A stretch of 64,000 nt of DNA, taken from positions 310,001 through 374,000 of the forward strand of contig NZ_JAZHRX010000001.1 of assembly GCF_036924645.1 (NCBI RefSeq), written 5' to 3'. Shown piece by piece: positions 8,641 through 17,711 of the stretch. The notes below the pieces were generated by a model. That model was not told the origin of the DNA and made no database searches. It was given only the letters and a program-made list of their open reading frames with translations. The first letter of the stretch is position 1. Each line of letters opens with the position of its first letter. A program made the translations under genes and the position numbers. The DNA comes from Bradyrhizobium sp. AZCC 2176. GTDB lineage: Bacteria; Pseudomonadota; Alphaproteobacteria; Rhizobiales; Xanthobacteraceae.

Positions 8641-9711
8641 ATGCGCATCGCGCAGGTCGCCCCGCTGACGGAGGCTGTCCCCCCCAAATTGTACGGCGGC
8701 ACCGAGCGGGTGGTGCACTGGCTGACCGAGGAACTTGTGGCATTGGGGCACGATGTCACGCTGTTCGCCAGCGGCGATTCCCGCACGTCGGCGAAACTCG
8801 ATGCGGCGTGGCCGAAAGCGTTGCGGCTCGACGGTTCGGTCCGGGATCCCAACGCGCTGCATATGGTGATGCTCGAGCGCGTGCGGCAGAAATGCGACGA
8901 TGAAGAGTTCGATTTTCTGCACTTTCATCTCGACTATTATCCATTCTCGCTGTTCTACCGGCAGCCGACGCCGTTCCTGACGACGCTGCACGGCAGGCTC
9001 GACCTGCCGGAGCATCAGCCGGTGTTCACCACCTTCACCAAGATTCCGGTGATTTCGATCTCCAATGCGCAGCGCCGCCCGGTACCGCAGGCCAACTGGG
9101 TGCGCACCATTCACCATGGGCTGCCGGAGGACTTGCTGACGCCGCAGCCAGTGCAGCCATCCTATCTCGCCGTGCTCGGGCGGATCGCGCCCGAGAAGGG
9201 CGTGGATCGCGCCATCCGGATCGCGACACGATGCGGGATTCCGCTCAAGATCGCGGCCAAGGTCGACCGCGCCGACCAGGAGTATTACGATGAGTTGATC
9301 GCCCCGCTCATCAAGGCCAACCCGCTGGTCGACTACATCGGCGAGATCAGCGACCGCGAGAAATCCGATTTCCTCAGCGGCGCGATCGGCCTGCTGGTTC
9401 CGATCGACTGGCCGGAACCGTTCGGGCTCGTGATGATCGAAGCCATGGCCTGCGGCACGCCCGTGCTCGCCTATAACCGCGGGTCGGTCCCGGAGATCAT
9501 CGACCCCGGTCTCACCGGCTTCGTCGTCGAAGATGAGACCAGCGCGGTTGCCGTGCTCGATCGTCTTGCCGGGCTGGACCGGGCCGCCATTCGCAAGCAG
9601 TTCGAGATGCGCTTCACCGCCCGCCGCATGGCGCTCGACTATCTCGCCGCCTATCGCGGCCTGATGGAAGAAGCCGAGCCGCGGATCAAGCTGGTGAGCA
9701 GCGCGGAGTAG
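8641..9711 (+). CDS. glycosyltransferase family 4 (GT-B fold)
   Basis: 356 residues from ATG 8641, which has GGAGACG upstream; the open frame reaching back to 8398 lacks family similarity. The N-terminal Rossmann domain has VPPKLYGGTERVVHWLTEEL, the acceptor-side loop of GT4 enzymes. The C-terminal domain has LGRIAPEKGVDRAIRIA and, at about residues 257-285, EPFGLVMIEAMACGTPV, the E-x7-E motif that binds the nucleotide-sugar donor. It transfers a sugar from an NDP-sugar to an unknown acceptor, in the cytoplasm or at the inner face of the membrane. A hairpin terminator follows at 9737. Confidence 0.9.
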   Translation: MRIAQVAPLTEAVPPKLYGGTERVVHWLTEELVALGHDVTLFASGDSRTSAKLDAAWPKALRLDGSVRDPNALHMVMLERVRQKCDDEEFDFLHFHLDYYPFSLFYRQPTPFLTTLHGRLDLPEHQPVFTTFTKIPVISISNAQRRPVPQANWVRTIHHGLPEDLLTPQPVQPSYLAVLGRIAPEKGVDRAIRIATRCGIPLKIAAKVDRADQEYYDELIAPLIKANPLVDYIGEISDREKSDFLSGAIGLLVPIDWPEPFGLVMIEAMACGTPVLAYNRGSVPEIIDPGLTGFVVEDETSAVAVLDRLAGLDRAAIRKQFEMRFTARRMALDYLAAYRGLMEEAEPRIKLVSSAE

Positions 9712-9736
9712 CGGTCCGCGACATTCGATGGAATTC

Positions 9737-9769
9737 GGGTGGGCAATGTGACAGCGTGCCCACCCTTTC
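9737..9769. terminator. terminator between convergent genes
   Basis: Perfect 9-bp inverted repeat GGGTGGGCA (9737-9745)/TGCCCACCC (9757-9765) followed by TTTCC. It lies 25 bases after the glycosyltransferase stop and about 90 bases beyond the stop of the leftward alkylsulfatase-type gene, so it mainly serves the former. Confidence 0.65.
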
Positions 9770-9860
9770 CAGGCAATATGGCGATGCATGGTGTGCATCG
9801 CGGAGCCTGTCATCGGGCGCGTTCGCGCGACCCGGCGGCTTTACCTGCCCTGCGCGTTCA

Positions 9861-11807
9861 TCAGTTCACCACCGTCCGTTTCGGCTCGACGATTTCGAAC
9901 ATCCGCGGAAACTCGTCCATCAGCGACATCAGTTCGCCGAGCCGCATCAGATTGCCGCTGACCGTGATCCTCCCGGAGCCGACTGCTTCCGGAAATGTCG
10001 TCACCTTCGCGATCACTTCGTCGAGCACGCCGCGCGGAAGCGTGAAGCTGGCGTCGGCATCGGCGGCTTGCGTGCCCGCGATATAGGTCAGCGCGCAGTT
10101 TTCCAGGTTGAGGGCAAACGTCTCACCAGTGTCGGTGAAATTCCAGTTCAGCACGATACGCTTGCCTTCGGCCTTGGGGCCGTTGAGGCGCACGCCGAGC
10201 ACGTCCCACAATTGTTCAGTGCGCAGCGCCGCCAGCGTTTCGCGCGGCATCGCCGATCGCGCCGGCACCTTGGGCATGCCCTGTCGCAATTCCTGCGCGC
10301 CGAACAGATAGGCGTTGCGCCAGGTCGAGCTCTCCGAGGCATAGCCGAGCTGCTCGAACGTATCGGCCAGCATCGCGCGTGCGGCCTGGTTGTCCGGCTC
10401 GGCAAACACCAGATGGCCGACCGCCTGCGCGACGAAGCGGAATTCGCCCTTGGCAAAATCCTTCTGGGCGCGCGCGAGAATCGCATCCGCGCCACCCATG
10501 TACTCGACATATTTCTTTCCGGACTCGACCGGCGGCAGCGGATCGAGATTGACCGGATTGGCATCGTACCAGCCGAGATACTTTTGGTAGATCGCCTTCA
10601 CATTATGCCTGATGTGCCCATAGTAGCCGCGCCCATGCCAGGCCCCCTCGAGGCCCGCCGGCAAGCGGATGGTTTCCGCTATTTCGGCCGCGGTGAGCCC
10701 GTGGTTCATCAGGCGGATGGTCTGGTCATGCGCGAATTTGTAGAGGTCGCGCTGTTGCCGGATCATGGTGTCGATCCGTTCCTGCCCCCACACCGGCCAG
10801 TGATGCTGGCCACACATCGCATCCGCCTTGCCGCCCCACATCTGCAAGGCTTCGCCGAGATATTTTGACCAGGCCAGCGCATCGCGCACATCAGCGCCGC
10901 GGAACGGCAGCAGATTGTGGAAATTATGCGTGCAGTTCTCGGCGAGGTTCAAAAGCTTGTAGCGCGGGATAAAGAAATGCATTTCCGCCGGCGCTTCGCT
11001 GTTCGGCGCCATCTGGAATTCGAATTCGACGCCGTCGATGGTTCGCCTGTCACCGGTCGCGATGATGAGGTCGGTCGGGCGCAGCAGCGCGACCGCACCC
11101 GCCGCCATCGTCTTGCCGAGCCCGCAATCGACATGCCCGCGCACGCCCTTCGCCAGCAACGGCCCGAACTGGTACATCGCGCGGCGCAGCATCGCCGGCC
11201 CCGCGATGATGTTTTCGGAGACCGCGTGCTCCATGAACAGATTGGGCGCCATAATTGGCACCTTGCCGCCGGCAAGCGTTGCGTCGTCGAGCACGCCGCG
11301 CGCACCGCCCCAATGGTCAGTATGGGTATGCGTGAAGATGACGGCGCTGACCTGCCGCTTGCCGCGGTGCTGGAAGTAGAGCTCCATCGCGGCCCGCGCG
11401 CCCTCGATCGAGGTCAGCGTATCCACCACGATCACGCCGCTGTCGCCCTCGATCAGCGTCATGTTGGCGATGTCGAGCCCGCGCACCTGGTAGACACCGG
11501 GCACGACCTCGAACAGGCCGTGATGCATGTTGAGCCGCGATTGCCGCCATAGGCTCGGATCGACGGTCGGTGGGGCTTCCTCCGCCGACAGGAAGCCGTA
11601 GGGCTCAAGACTCCAGACCACTCTTCCCTGTGGCGATGTGATCCTGGCGTTCTCCACGGTGCCGAGGAAGCCGCGCGCTGCGTCGTCAAAATCTCGTACG
11701 TCCGAGAACGGCAGAGCCTTCAACGTCGCTGCATGCTGCGCGATGACAGGCGCAGAAGCGTCCTTCGGCGATTCCTTGGACATCTCCATCGTGGCCGGTT
11801 GGCTCAT
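9861..11807 (-). CDS. alkyl sulfatase-type metallo-beta-lactamase-fold hydrolase
   Basis: 648 residues. The metal-binding motif THTHTDHWGG at about residues 157-166 is the H-x-H-x-D-H signature of the metallo-beta-lactamase fold, and the surrounding text (VRGLDIANMTLIEGDSGVIVVD, then MAPNLFMEHAVSENIIAGPAM) matches the SdsA1/BDS1 alkylsulfatase family. The middle (about 370-520) is the alkylsulfatase dimerisation domain and the last 110 residues are an SCP2-like lipid-binding domain. Known members cleave primary alkyl sulfates such as dodecyl sulfate to alcohol and sulfate using two zinc ions. SdsA1 is secreted, but no signal peptide is evident here, so this one may be cytoplasmic. The upstream neighbour is a truncated monooxygenase. 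Confidence 0.88.
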   Translation of the reverse strand: MSQPATMEMSKESPKDASAPVIAQHAATLKALPFSDVRDFDDAARGFLGTVENARITSPQGRVVWSLEPYGFLSAEEAPPTVDPSLWRQSRLNMHHGLFEVVPGVYQVRGLDIANMTLIEGDSGVIVVDTLTSIEGARAAMELYFQHRGKRQVSAVIFTHTHTDHWGGARGVLDDATLAGGKVPIMAPNLFMEHAVSENIIAGPAMLRRAMYQFGPLLAKGVRGHVDCGLGKTMAAGAVALLRPTDLIIATGDRRTIDGVEFEFQMAPNSEAPAEMHFFIPRYKLLNLAENCTHNFHNLLPFRGADVRDALAWSKYLGEALQMWGGKADAMCGQHHWPVWGQERIDTMIRQQRDLYKFAHDQTIRLMNHGLTAAEIAETIRLPAGLEGAWHGRGYYGHIRHNVKAIYQKYLGWYDANPVNLDPLPPVESGKKYVEYMGGADAILARAQKDFAKGEFRFVAQAVGHLVFAEPDNQAARAMLADTFEQLGYASESSTWRNAYLFGAQELRQGMPKVPARSAMPRETLAALRTEQLWDVLGVRLNGPKAEGKRIVLNWNFTDTGETFALNLENCALTYIAGTQAADADASFTLPRGVLDEVIAKVTTFPEAVGSGRITVSGNLMRLGELMSLMDEFPRMFEIVEPKRTVVN

Positions 11808-11872
11808 TGTTGTGTACTCCCTTGCGCAAACAAAAAAGCGGAACGCCGTCAGCGAAACTGCAGCCCCTCGAA

Positions 11873-12193
11873 TCAGGTGCCGCCGAAGTCGCCGCCCTTC
11901 TCGATGATCCTGACATCTCTGATGCCGGCTTCGGACAGGCGCGCGGCGGTGGCGAGCCCGGCAAAGCCGCCGCCAACGAAGGCGAAGGTGACGTGGTCGG
12001 TTTTCGGATCGCGCGGCGTGACCGGCGTATAGGGATCGTCGAGATAATGCGCGAGTTGCCCCGCAACACGGAGATACTGGTCGTTGCCATCACGGCGGAG
12101 CCGCTTGTTGCGCTCCTCCAGATATTTCTGGCGCAGCCGCTCCCTGTCGATCGCAGTGCTCTGCGAGGCCCGGGGTTGATCAGTGATCGTCAT
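11873..12193 (-). pseudogene. remnant of a flavin monooxygenase (Baeyer-Villiger/FMO type), N-terminal only
   Basis: The frame encodes 106 residues. Residues about 66-104 (TFAFVGGGFAGLATAARLSE, then a stretch ending EKGGDFGGT) are the N-terminal FAD-binding Rossmann fold of Baeyer-Villiger monooxygenases. In intact enzymes GGDFGGT is followed directly by WYWNRYPG and about 400 more residues; here a TGA follows the last Thr, and the remaining 65 bases before the alkylsulfatase gene do not encode that continuation in any frame. The rest of the gene is therefore deleted, not just frameshifted. The preserved N-terminal extension (LRQKYLEERNKRLR) matches the usual start of the family. It is unlikely to be functional. 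Confidence 0.8.
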
Positions 12194-12242
12194 CCCAAGA
12201 TGCCTTTCAAAAAATTACCAGACGTTTCTGCCCTACCATCGC

Positions 12243-13484
12243 TCAGGACGGATGTGCGGACAGATAGGGCGAGTTGGCAATCGACCAGGACGGCATCGGC
12301 TCCATGCGGAAGATCTGCCGCAGATGGACTTCATCGGGACCGTCGCCGATGCGCAGCAGGCGGCCCCAGGCCAGCGCCTGATGGATCGGCGCATCGTCGG
12401 AGCCGCCCATGGCGCCGAACACCTGCATGGCGCGATCGGCGATCCGCTGCAGCATCGCGGGCATCGCTACTTTGATCAGCGACACGTCGCGCCACGCGTC
12501 CTGATGGCCGGCGTGATCGAGCCGCCACGCGCAGCGATAGGCGAGTAGCCGCGCTTGTTCGAGCTCGACGCGGGATTCGGCGATCCAGCGCTGCACCGTG
12601 TCATACTGGATCACGGTGCGCCCGAAGGCAGAGCGTTCGGACGAGCGCACCATCATCAGTTCGATCAACAGCTCGCAGAGTCCGATCGAGCGCATGCAAT
12701 GATGGATGCGGGCCGGACCGAGCCTGAGCTGCGCGACCCTGAAACCTTCGCCCTCGGCGCCGAGCAGGTTCGCGCGAGGTACGCGCACATTGTCGAACGT
12801 GAGTTCGCCGATCGGGGCGACGTGATCCTCACATCCCATCCAGCGCAGCCGCCGCACCAGGCGGACGCCCGGCGTATCCATCGGCACGATGATGCAGGAA
12901 TGGCGGCTGGTGCGGTCGGCACCGGAATCGGTCACGCCCATCACGATCAGGAAACTGCATCGTGGGTGCGCCGCGCCGGTGATGAACCATTTCCGTCCGT
13001 TGATGACGTAGTCGGCGCCGTCGCGGACCATGCGCGTGGCGATGTTCGTCGCATCGGATGAGGCCACATCAGGTTCGGTCATACCGAATGCCGAGCGGGT
13101 GCGGGCTTCCAGCAGCGGCTGCAGCCAGCGCGCCTTCTGTTCAGAAGTGGCGCAATTCTGCAGCGCGATCATGTTGGGCACGTCGGGCGCCTGGCAGTTG
13201 AAGACCTCGGGCGCCCAGGACAGCCGGCCCATGATTTCGGCCAGCGGCGCATATTCGAGGTTGGAAAGACGCGCGCCGGGCTCGTCGTCGGCCAGTTCGG
13301 GAAGGCCGAGATTCCACAGCCCGGCCGCGCGCGCCTTGCGCTGCAAGTCCCCCATGAAAGGCGCAGCCTCGCCTCTGGCCGCGTGATCGACCCAGGCGCG
13401 ATGGCGCGGCAACACTTCGGCGTCGAAGAACGTCTGAAGTTTGTCGCGCCAAGCTTCCGATCGCCCGGAAAGATCGAAATCCAT
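12243..13484 (-). CDS. acyl-CoA dehydrogenase
   Basis: 413 residues. The N-terminal helical domain is followed by the FAD-binding beta domain with AFGMTEPDVASSDATNI, which contains a family signature, and GRKWFITGAAHPRC. The C-terminal helical part includes the stretch QVFGAMGGSDDAPIHQALAW, the adenine-binding end of the active site. The enzyme oxidises an acyl-CoA to the 2,3-enoyl-CoA and passes electrons to ETF. The substrate cannot be read, although the extended N-terminus resembles ACAD10/11-like long proteins. It is divergent from the IclR regulator at 13589 and shares its control region; the FMO remnant lies downstream on the same strand. Confidence 0.9.
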   Translation of the reverse strand: MDFDLSGRSEAWRDKLQTFFDAEVLPRHRAWVDHAARGEAAPFMGDLQRKARAAGLWNLGLPELADDEPGARLSNLEYAPLAEIMGRLSWAPEVFNCQAPDVPNMIALQNCATSEQKARWLQPLLEARTRSAFGMTEPDVASSDATNIATRMVRDGADYVINGRKWFITGAAHPRCSFLIVMGVTDSGADRTSRHSCIIVPMDTPGVRLVRRLRWMGCEDHVAPIGELTFDNVRVPRANLLGAEGEGFRVAQLRLGPARIHHCMRSIGLCELLIELMMVRSSERSAFGRTVIQYDTVQRWIAESRVELEQARLLAYRCAWRLDHAGHQDAWRDVSLIKVAMPAMLQRIADRAMQVFGAMGGSDDAPIHQALAWGRLLRIGDGPDEVHLRQIFRMEPMPSWSIANSPYLSAHPS

Positions 13485-13518
13485 ACCGCCCTCCCCCGAC
13501 TTTTCTGGAACCTAAGCG

Positions 13519-13553
13519 TATATCGACACGATTTGCAAATTCATTTCGATATA
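13519..13553. promoter_or_regulatory. candidate IclR operator, nested palindromes
   Basis: Inverted repeat TATATCGA (13519-13526)/TCGATATA (13546-13553) with a 19-base spacer, and inside it the perfect 10-bp palindrome ATTTGCAAAT (13531-13540) with almost the same centre. A TTGACA hexamer at 13554 follows directly and could be the -35 box for the IclR gene. The position between the acyl-CoA dehydrogenase and the regulator suggests control of both. Confidence 0.55.
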
Positions 13554-13588
13554 TTGACAAAAATGGGGACCATGGCCAAATTCCGGTC

Positions 13589-14401
13589 ATGGCAGCGATC
13601 TCAAGCATCGATCCCCTAAAGCCGCGGGCGGCGGAGGACCAGGCCGATCCCGCCTTCGCGACCACGCTGGCGCATGGGCTCGACGTGCTGGCTGCCTTTC
13701 GCAATCGCAGCGGCTCGCTCTCGAACGCCGAACTCGCGCTGCATACCGGCCTGTCGCGGCCGACGGTGTCGCGGCTGACCTACACGCTGGCGCAACTCGG
13801 CTACCTCAAGCGCGATGCCAAAGGACGCTTCCAGCTCGGGCTCGGTATTCTGGCCGCCGCCTACCCCGTACTGTCGGCGCTGAAGGTGCGGCAACTGGCG
13901 CGGCCCCTGATGCGCGATTACGCCGCGTACACCGGCGGCACGGTTTCCATCGCGATGCCGTTCGGGCTCGACTTCATCTATGTCGAAACGGTGCGCACGA
14001 CCGACGCCGTGACGCATTTGCCGGATGTCGGCTTTGCCAGCTCGCTGGCGCCGACCGCCGTCGGCCGCGCACTGCTATCGCTCTTCACCAGGGACGAGCT
14101 CGACGCCTATGTGGCGAACGTGAAGGCCGAGCGTCCGGAAGAAGCTGACTACGTGCAGGCACGGACGCTTCCGGACGTCGAGCTTTGCAAGGAGCGCGGC
14201 TTTGCGATCTCGCTCGGCGAATGGCGGCGCGAAATTTTTGGCGTCGCCGCACCGCTGTACCGCACGCCGTCGGGCGACTGCCTTTCCGTCAATTGCGGCA
14301 TTCCCTCGTTTCGTTTCAACGCCGAACAGATCGAGCGTGAGTGCGGGCCGCGCATGCTGGGCCTGGCGCGCAGCATCCGCTCGCTGGTGGCCAACGACTG
14401 A
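13589..14401 (+). CDS. IclR family transcriptional regulator
   Basis: 270 residues from ATG 13589. The N-terminal winged helix-turn-helix is at about residues 27-80, with ALHTGLSRPTVSRLTYTLAQ as the recognition segment. The C-terminal effector-binding domain spans about 95-260 and holds the family text ASSLAPTAVGRALLS. IclR proteins bind small carboxylic or aromatic effectors and act on divergent promoters. The gene is divergent from the acyl-CoA dehydrogenase, with a nested palindrome between them, and a Bug-type binding protein follows 64 bases downstream on the same strand. The regulator therefore probably controls a degradation pathway using both. Confidence 0.9.
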   Translation: MAAISSIDPLKPRAAEDQADPAFATTLAHGLDVLAAFRNRSGSLSNAELALHTGLSRPTVSRLTYTLAQLGYLKRDAKGRFQLGLGILAAAYPVLSALKVRQLARPLMRDYAAYTGGTVSIAMPFGLDFIYVETVRTTDAVTHLPDVGFASSLAPTAVGRALLSLFTRDELDAYVANVKAERPEEADYVQARTLPDVELCKERGFAISLGEWRREIFGVAAPLYRTPSGDCLSVNCGIPSFRFNAEQIERECGPRMLGLARSIRSLVAND

Positions 14402-14465
14402 ATTCCCCCGACAGAGGGGCAAAGGCGCACCGTTCGACCGGTGCATGACATATGGGGAGGGAAGA

Positions 14466-15452
14466 ATGAGCCCGGTCAAAACCGCGCTGGGCTTCGCCGT
14501 GGGATTTGCTTTGGGCGCAGCCATGCTGCTCGCCAATGCAGCGCAGGCGCAGGGCAATTACCCGAACCGTCCGATCCGCATCATCGTGCCCTATCCCGCC
14601 GGCGGCATTGTCGACATCGTCGCCCGCGCCGTGACCGAACAGGTGGGGCGCGACTGGAAACAGACCGTCGTCGTCGAGGCAAGGCCGGGCGGCAACAGCA
14701 ATATCGGCACGGCCTCAGTGGCGCGCAGCGAACCCGACGGCTACACTTGGCTGGTCACCGGCCCGGCGGCGCTCGTCAACCCGACGCTCTACAAGGACGC
14801 CGGCTGGGACGCGCTGAAGGACCTCAGATGCGTCGGCCTCGCGGTCTGGAATCAAAGCGTGGCGCTGGTCCACCCATCGATGCCGGCCAGCACCGTCAAG
14901 GAATTCGTCGAGATCGCGCGCAGGAAGCCGGGCGAACTCAATTTCGGCAATCCCGGCACAGGCTCCTCCATCGATTTGAGCGCGCAAAAACTGTTTCAGG
15001 CGGCAAACATCAAGCTCACCAATGTCGGGTACAAGGGCCAACCGCAAGCTTTGATTGACCTGATGACGAACCTGATGCATTTCGAGATCGTCTCTCTCGA
15101 ACTGGCATTGCCGCACATCAAGGCAGGAAGCGTAAAGCCGCTGGCTGTGATGACCGACAAGCGTGTCGCCGATCTGCCTGACGTGCCGACGATTGCTGAA
15201 GCCGGATTTCCGGAAGCCACTTACATGCCCTGGTATGGCATCTATGTTCAGGCGGGAACGCCCGACGGCATCGTTGGCAAGATCAACGAGGGCATCAGCA
15301 AAGCGCTGCAAAATCCGCAAGTGCAGCGCCAGCTCTCCGTCGCCAATATCCCGGGCAAGCCGATGCCGCTCACGGACCTCGCGGCGCTGATGAAGACGGA
15401 TCACGAGAAGCTGACGAAAGTTATAGCGACCTCGGGCATGGCGCTGCAGTGA
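14466..15452 (+). CDS. Bug/TctC-family tripartite tricarboxylate transporter binding protein
   Basis: 328 residues from ATG 14466, which has GGGGAGGGA just upstream; ATG 14445 is in frame but would place that ribosome site inside the gene. A signal peptide ends at about residue 32 (ANAAQAQG). The mature protein begins NYPNRPIRIIVPYPAGGIVD, the Bug family hallmark, and contains YKGQPQALIDLMTNLM. These periplasmic proteins bind carboxylates for TctAB or similar membrane partners; many are orphans, and no TctA or TctB lies in the window. The position behind the IclR gene suggests that the ligand is related to the pathway it controls. Confidence 0.9.
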   Translation: MSPVKTALGFAVGFALGAAMLLANAAQAQGNYPNRPIRIIVPYPAGGIVDIVARAVTEQVGRDWKQTVVVEARPGGNSNIGTASVARSEPDGYTWLVTGPAALVNPTLYKDAGWDALKDLRCVGLAVWNQSVALVHPSMPASTVKEFVEIARRKPGELNFGNPGTGSSIDLSAQKLFQAANIKLTNVGYKGQPQALIDLMTNLMHFEIVSLELALPHIKAGSVKPLAVMTDKRVADLPDVPTIAEAGFPEATYMPWYGIYVQAGTPDGIVGKINEGISKALQNPQVQRQLSVANIPGKPMPLTDLAALMKTDHEKLTKVIATSGMALQ

Positions 15453-15459
15453 TGCGGCG

Positions 15460-15888
15460 CTAGTTCAGCGCCCAGAGATAGGACAGCGTCGCCGCGAGCC
15501 CGAGGCCTGTCCTGACCGCGTGCAGGCCTCCCCACTTCACGATCAGGGCGCGCGATTGCGGGCCGGCATCGTCCTCGGCAATCGCCTTCAAGGCGTGATT
15601 GGTCGGCATGATACCAAACAGCGTATAGGGCCAGTTGGCGACAATGAGCACCGCGCCGACGATCCAGCGCCAATCCCCGGTCGCCCAGGCCGCGATCAGG
15701 CCGAGCACGCCCGAAATGACCGCGCAACTCGCCTGCATCGCAAGGCCGCGGTCGTAGCTTGGCTTCCATTGCTTCAAGAGGGCTCGATCATCAAGGCCGA
15801 GACGCGCCGGCTGCTCTGCGAAGTTGATGTAGAACGCGGCCCCGGCGAACGCGGCGGCGACGATCGTCGCAAGCTGTCCTGCAAACAT
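15460..15888 (-). CDS. DUF1772-type small integral membrane protein
   Basis: 142 residues from ATG 15888 with about four hydrophobic helices (residues 3-22, 52-72, 75-95, 120-140). The pattern [28 protein letters not shown] and [14 protein letters not shown] matches DUF1772 (anthrone oxygenase-like) proteins. The bacterial members have no proven reaction. The gene is convergent with the Bug binding protein, with only 7 bases between the stops. Confidence 0.75.
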   Translation of the reverse strand: MFAGQLATIVAAAFAGAAFYINFAEQPARLGLDDRALLKQWKPSYDRGLAMQASCAVISGVLGLIAAWATGDWRWIVGAVLIVANWPYTLFGIMPTNHALKAIAEDDAGPQSRALIVKWGGLHAVRTGLGLAATLSYLWALN

Positions 15889-15959
15889 GACTCACTCCAG
15901 TATCGCTTCGACAAGGCTTCGGCGGAAGTCGCTTCGCTCGCAATAACGGCTGTGTCTCC

Positions 15960-16964
15960 CTACTTCTTCACCTTGCTGGCATCCATCTTGATCGACGTAT
16001 CCAGCATCTTGACCGAGAACGCCGTGTTCACGTCAAACGGCTTTTCCATGCCGAGATAGGTCTGCACCAGCTCGTAGTCCTTTTTCATGCGCTCGGCGTC
16101 AATCCAACCCAGCGCCTTGGTCGTCGTGAATTCGTCAGTCATCAGGAATTTGATCCGTTCCCACTGGCGCTGCTGGTTTTCCTTGTCGAGACCGGAAGCC
16201 TGGTCGAGCAGCGCCTTGAGGCACGGCGCGACGTCGGCGACGCAGGCCGCGTAGGCCTTCTGGCTGACCTTGACGAATTCCTCGACCAGCTTCGGGTTCT
16301 TCGCGAGGTACGCGCCGTTGACGATCAGCGAATTGCCGTAAGGATTGAGCCCGATATCCTTCCAGTTGACGTAGCCGAGATCGGCGCCGAATTCGATCAC
16401 CTTGAGATCGTGCTCATTGTAGAAATCGCTGATGATATCGACGGTGTGGCTCTTCAGCGCTGCGATCTTGGCGGTCGGGCCGACATTGACGAAGCTCACG
16501 GAGTCAGGCGCGATGCCGGCAGCCTTGGCAAAGGCCGGCCACATCACCCGTGACGCATCGCCCGGCGGATTGCCGATCTTGTGGCTCGGGAAATCCTTCG
16601 GGCCGTTCACGCCGTAGCTCTTCAGCCAGTAGAAGGTCTGTCCGGTATTGGCGTAGATGCTCATCAGCGCCACCACATCGGCGCCCTTGCTCTTGGCCAC
16701 CAGCATGGTCGCGAGGTCCGCGATGCCGAACGGCGAGCCGCCGGAGCCGACCTTCAGCGAGGAGACGCCCGAGCCCTTGCCGACCTCGATCGTCAGGTCG
16801 ATGCCGGCCTTCTCGTACCAGCCTTGCGACTTGGCGTAATAGAACGGCGAATGATCCGCCGTCGGCGTCCAGTTCAGGATCAAATTGACGGCCTCGCCGG
16901 CCCCGCAGGGCACAGCCGGCATGGCAAGCGCAAGTGCCAAACCCGCAATTCGCAAAGCCTTCAT
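15960..16964 (-). CDS. ABC transporter periplasmic binding protein, NMT1/SsuA type
   Basis: 334 residues from ATG 16964, chosen because GAGGAGGG lies just upstream and because a signal peptide (ALALAMPAVPCGAGE) then sits at residues 1-22. The mature start VNLILNWTPTADHSPFYYAK is characteristic of NMT1/THI5-like binding proteins, a group that includes sulfonate, nitrate, riboflavin and pyrimidine-precursor binders. The text GSGVSSLKVGSGGSPFGIAD follows the same fold. It is divergent from the TetR gene and surely works with the permease at 17801 and ATPase at 21502, since together they make one complete importer. The ligand is not known. Confidence 0.88.
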   Translation of the reverse strand: MKALRIAGLALALAMPAVPCGAGEAVNLILNWTPTADHSPFYYAKSQGWYEKAGIDLTIEVGKGSGVSSLKVGSGGSPFGIADLATMLVAKSKGADVVALMSIYANTGQTFYWLKSYGVNGPKDFPSHKIGNPPGDASRVMWPAFAKAAGIAPDSVSFVNVGPTAKIAALKSHTVDIISDFYNEHDLKVIEFGADLGYVNWKDIGLNPYGNSLIVNGAYLAKNPKLVEEFVKVSQKAYAACVADVAPCLKALLDQASGLDKENQQRQWERIKFLMTDEFTTTKALGWIDAERMKKDYELVQTYLGMEKPFDVNTAFSVKMLDTSIKMDASKVKK

Positions 16965-17045
16965 TGTACCCTCCTCGTTCTGCAACCCGATCTTGTCGCC
17001 GCGTTCCCGTGACGCTACCAATGCAACAAGGGACCGGACGACTTG

Positions 17046-17061
17046 TCAACTATTTGGTTGG
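17046..17061. promoter_or_regulatory. candidate TetR operator (site 1, imperfect)
   Basis: The bases TCAACT-ATTT-GGTTGG (17046-17061) share both half-sites, TCAAC and GGTTG, and the 4-base spacer with the perfect repeat at 17709-17730 after the tetR gene. The site lies directly ahead of the proposed tetR start and between the divergent binding protein gene and tetR. Confidence 0.5.
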
Positions 17062-17063
17062 AA

Positions 17064-17711
17064 ATGCCCAAAAAGCGCATCGACGATACCAAGCCGCAGC
17101 GACGCGATCCGGCTGCTACGCGCAAAAAATTGCTAACTGCGGCGCGGCGGGAGTTCGCCAGCAGCGGCCTTGCCGGGGCGCGGGTCGACGAGATCGCCGC
17201 GCGCGCAGGCGTCAACAAGCAACTCGTCTATCATTACTTCGGCGACAAGGACGCGCTGTATCTGGCGGTCCTCGAATGGGTTTACGAGGAGATCCGCGCC
17301 CAGGAGCGCAAGCTCAATCTCGAGGGGCTACCGCCTGAACAGGCGATAAAGAAGTTGATCGAAAGTTCCTTCGATCATCTCGCCGCGCACCCCGACTTCA
17401 TCGTGCTGCTGAACGACGAAAACCGCGGCGGCGCCCGGCACGTCCGCGGCTCGCGCAAACTCGAGGCGATGCATTCGCCACTGGTCAGCCTGGTCTCGAC
17501 CATTCTCGGCGAGGGCGTCAGGGCAGGCATATTCCGCAAAGGTATCAACCCGGTACATCTCTATATCTCGATTGCCGGGCTCAGCTATTTCTACTTTTCG
17601 AACACGCCGACCCTGTCGGCGATCTTCGGAAAGGACCTGTCGAGCCGGGCCGCCAGGCAGGCCCGCCGCAGGCATGTGGTCGATCTGGTGATGCATTCGC
17701 TGCGACCCTAA
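17064..17711 (+). CDS. TetR family transcriptional regulator
   Basis: 215 residues from ATG 17064; the frame also has a TTG at 17043, but that would put the candidate operator inside the gene. The N-terminal helix-turn-helix (about residues 20-65) reads ARREFASSGLAGARVDEIAA then GVNKQLVYHYFGDKDALYLA, a textbook TetR domain. The C-terminal ligand domain resembles the TetR_C group with FDHLAAHPDFIVLLNDENRGG. It sits in the middle of an importer and metabolic cluster, with matching inverted repeats immediately before and after it, so it probably represses itself, the divergent binding protein and the downstream operon, and is relieved by the imported compound. Confidence 0.9.
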   Translation: MPKKRIDDTKPQRRDPAATRKKLLTAARREFASSGLAGARVDEIAARAGVNKQLVYHYFGDKDALYLAVLEWVYEEIRAQERKLNLEGLPPEQAIKKLIESSFDHLAAHPDFIVLLNDENRGGARHVRGSRKLEAMHSPLVSLVSTILGEGVRAGIFRKGINPVHLYISIAGLSYFYFSNTPTLSAIFGKDLSSRAARQARRRHVVDLVMHSLRP

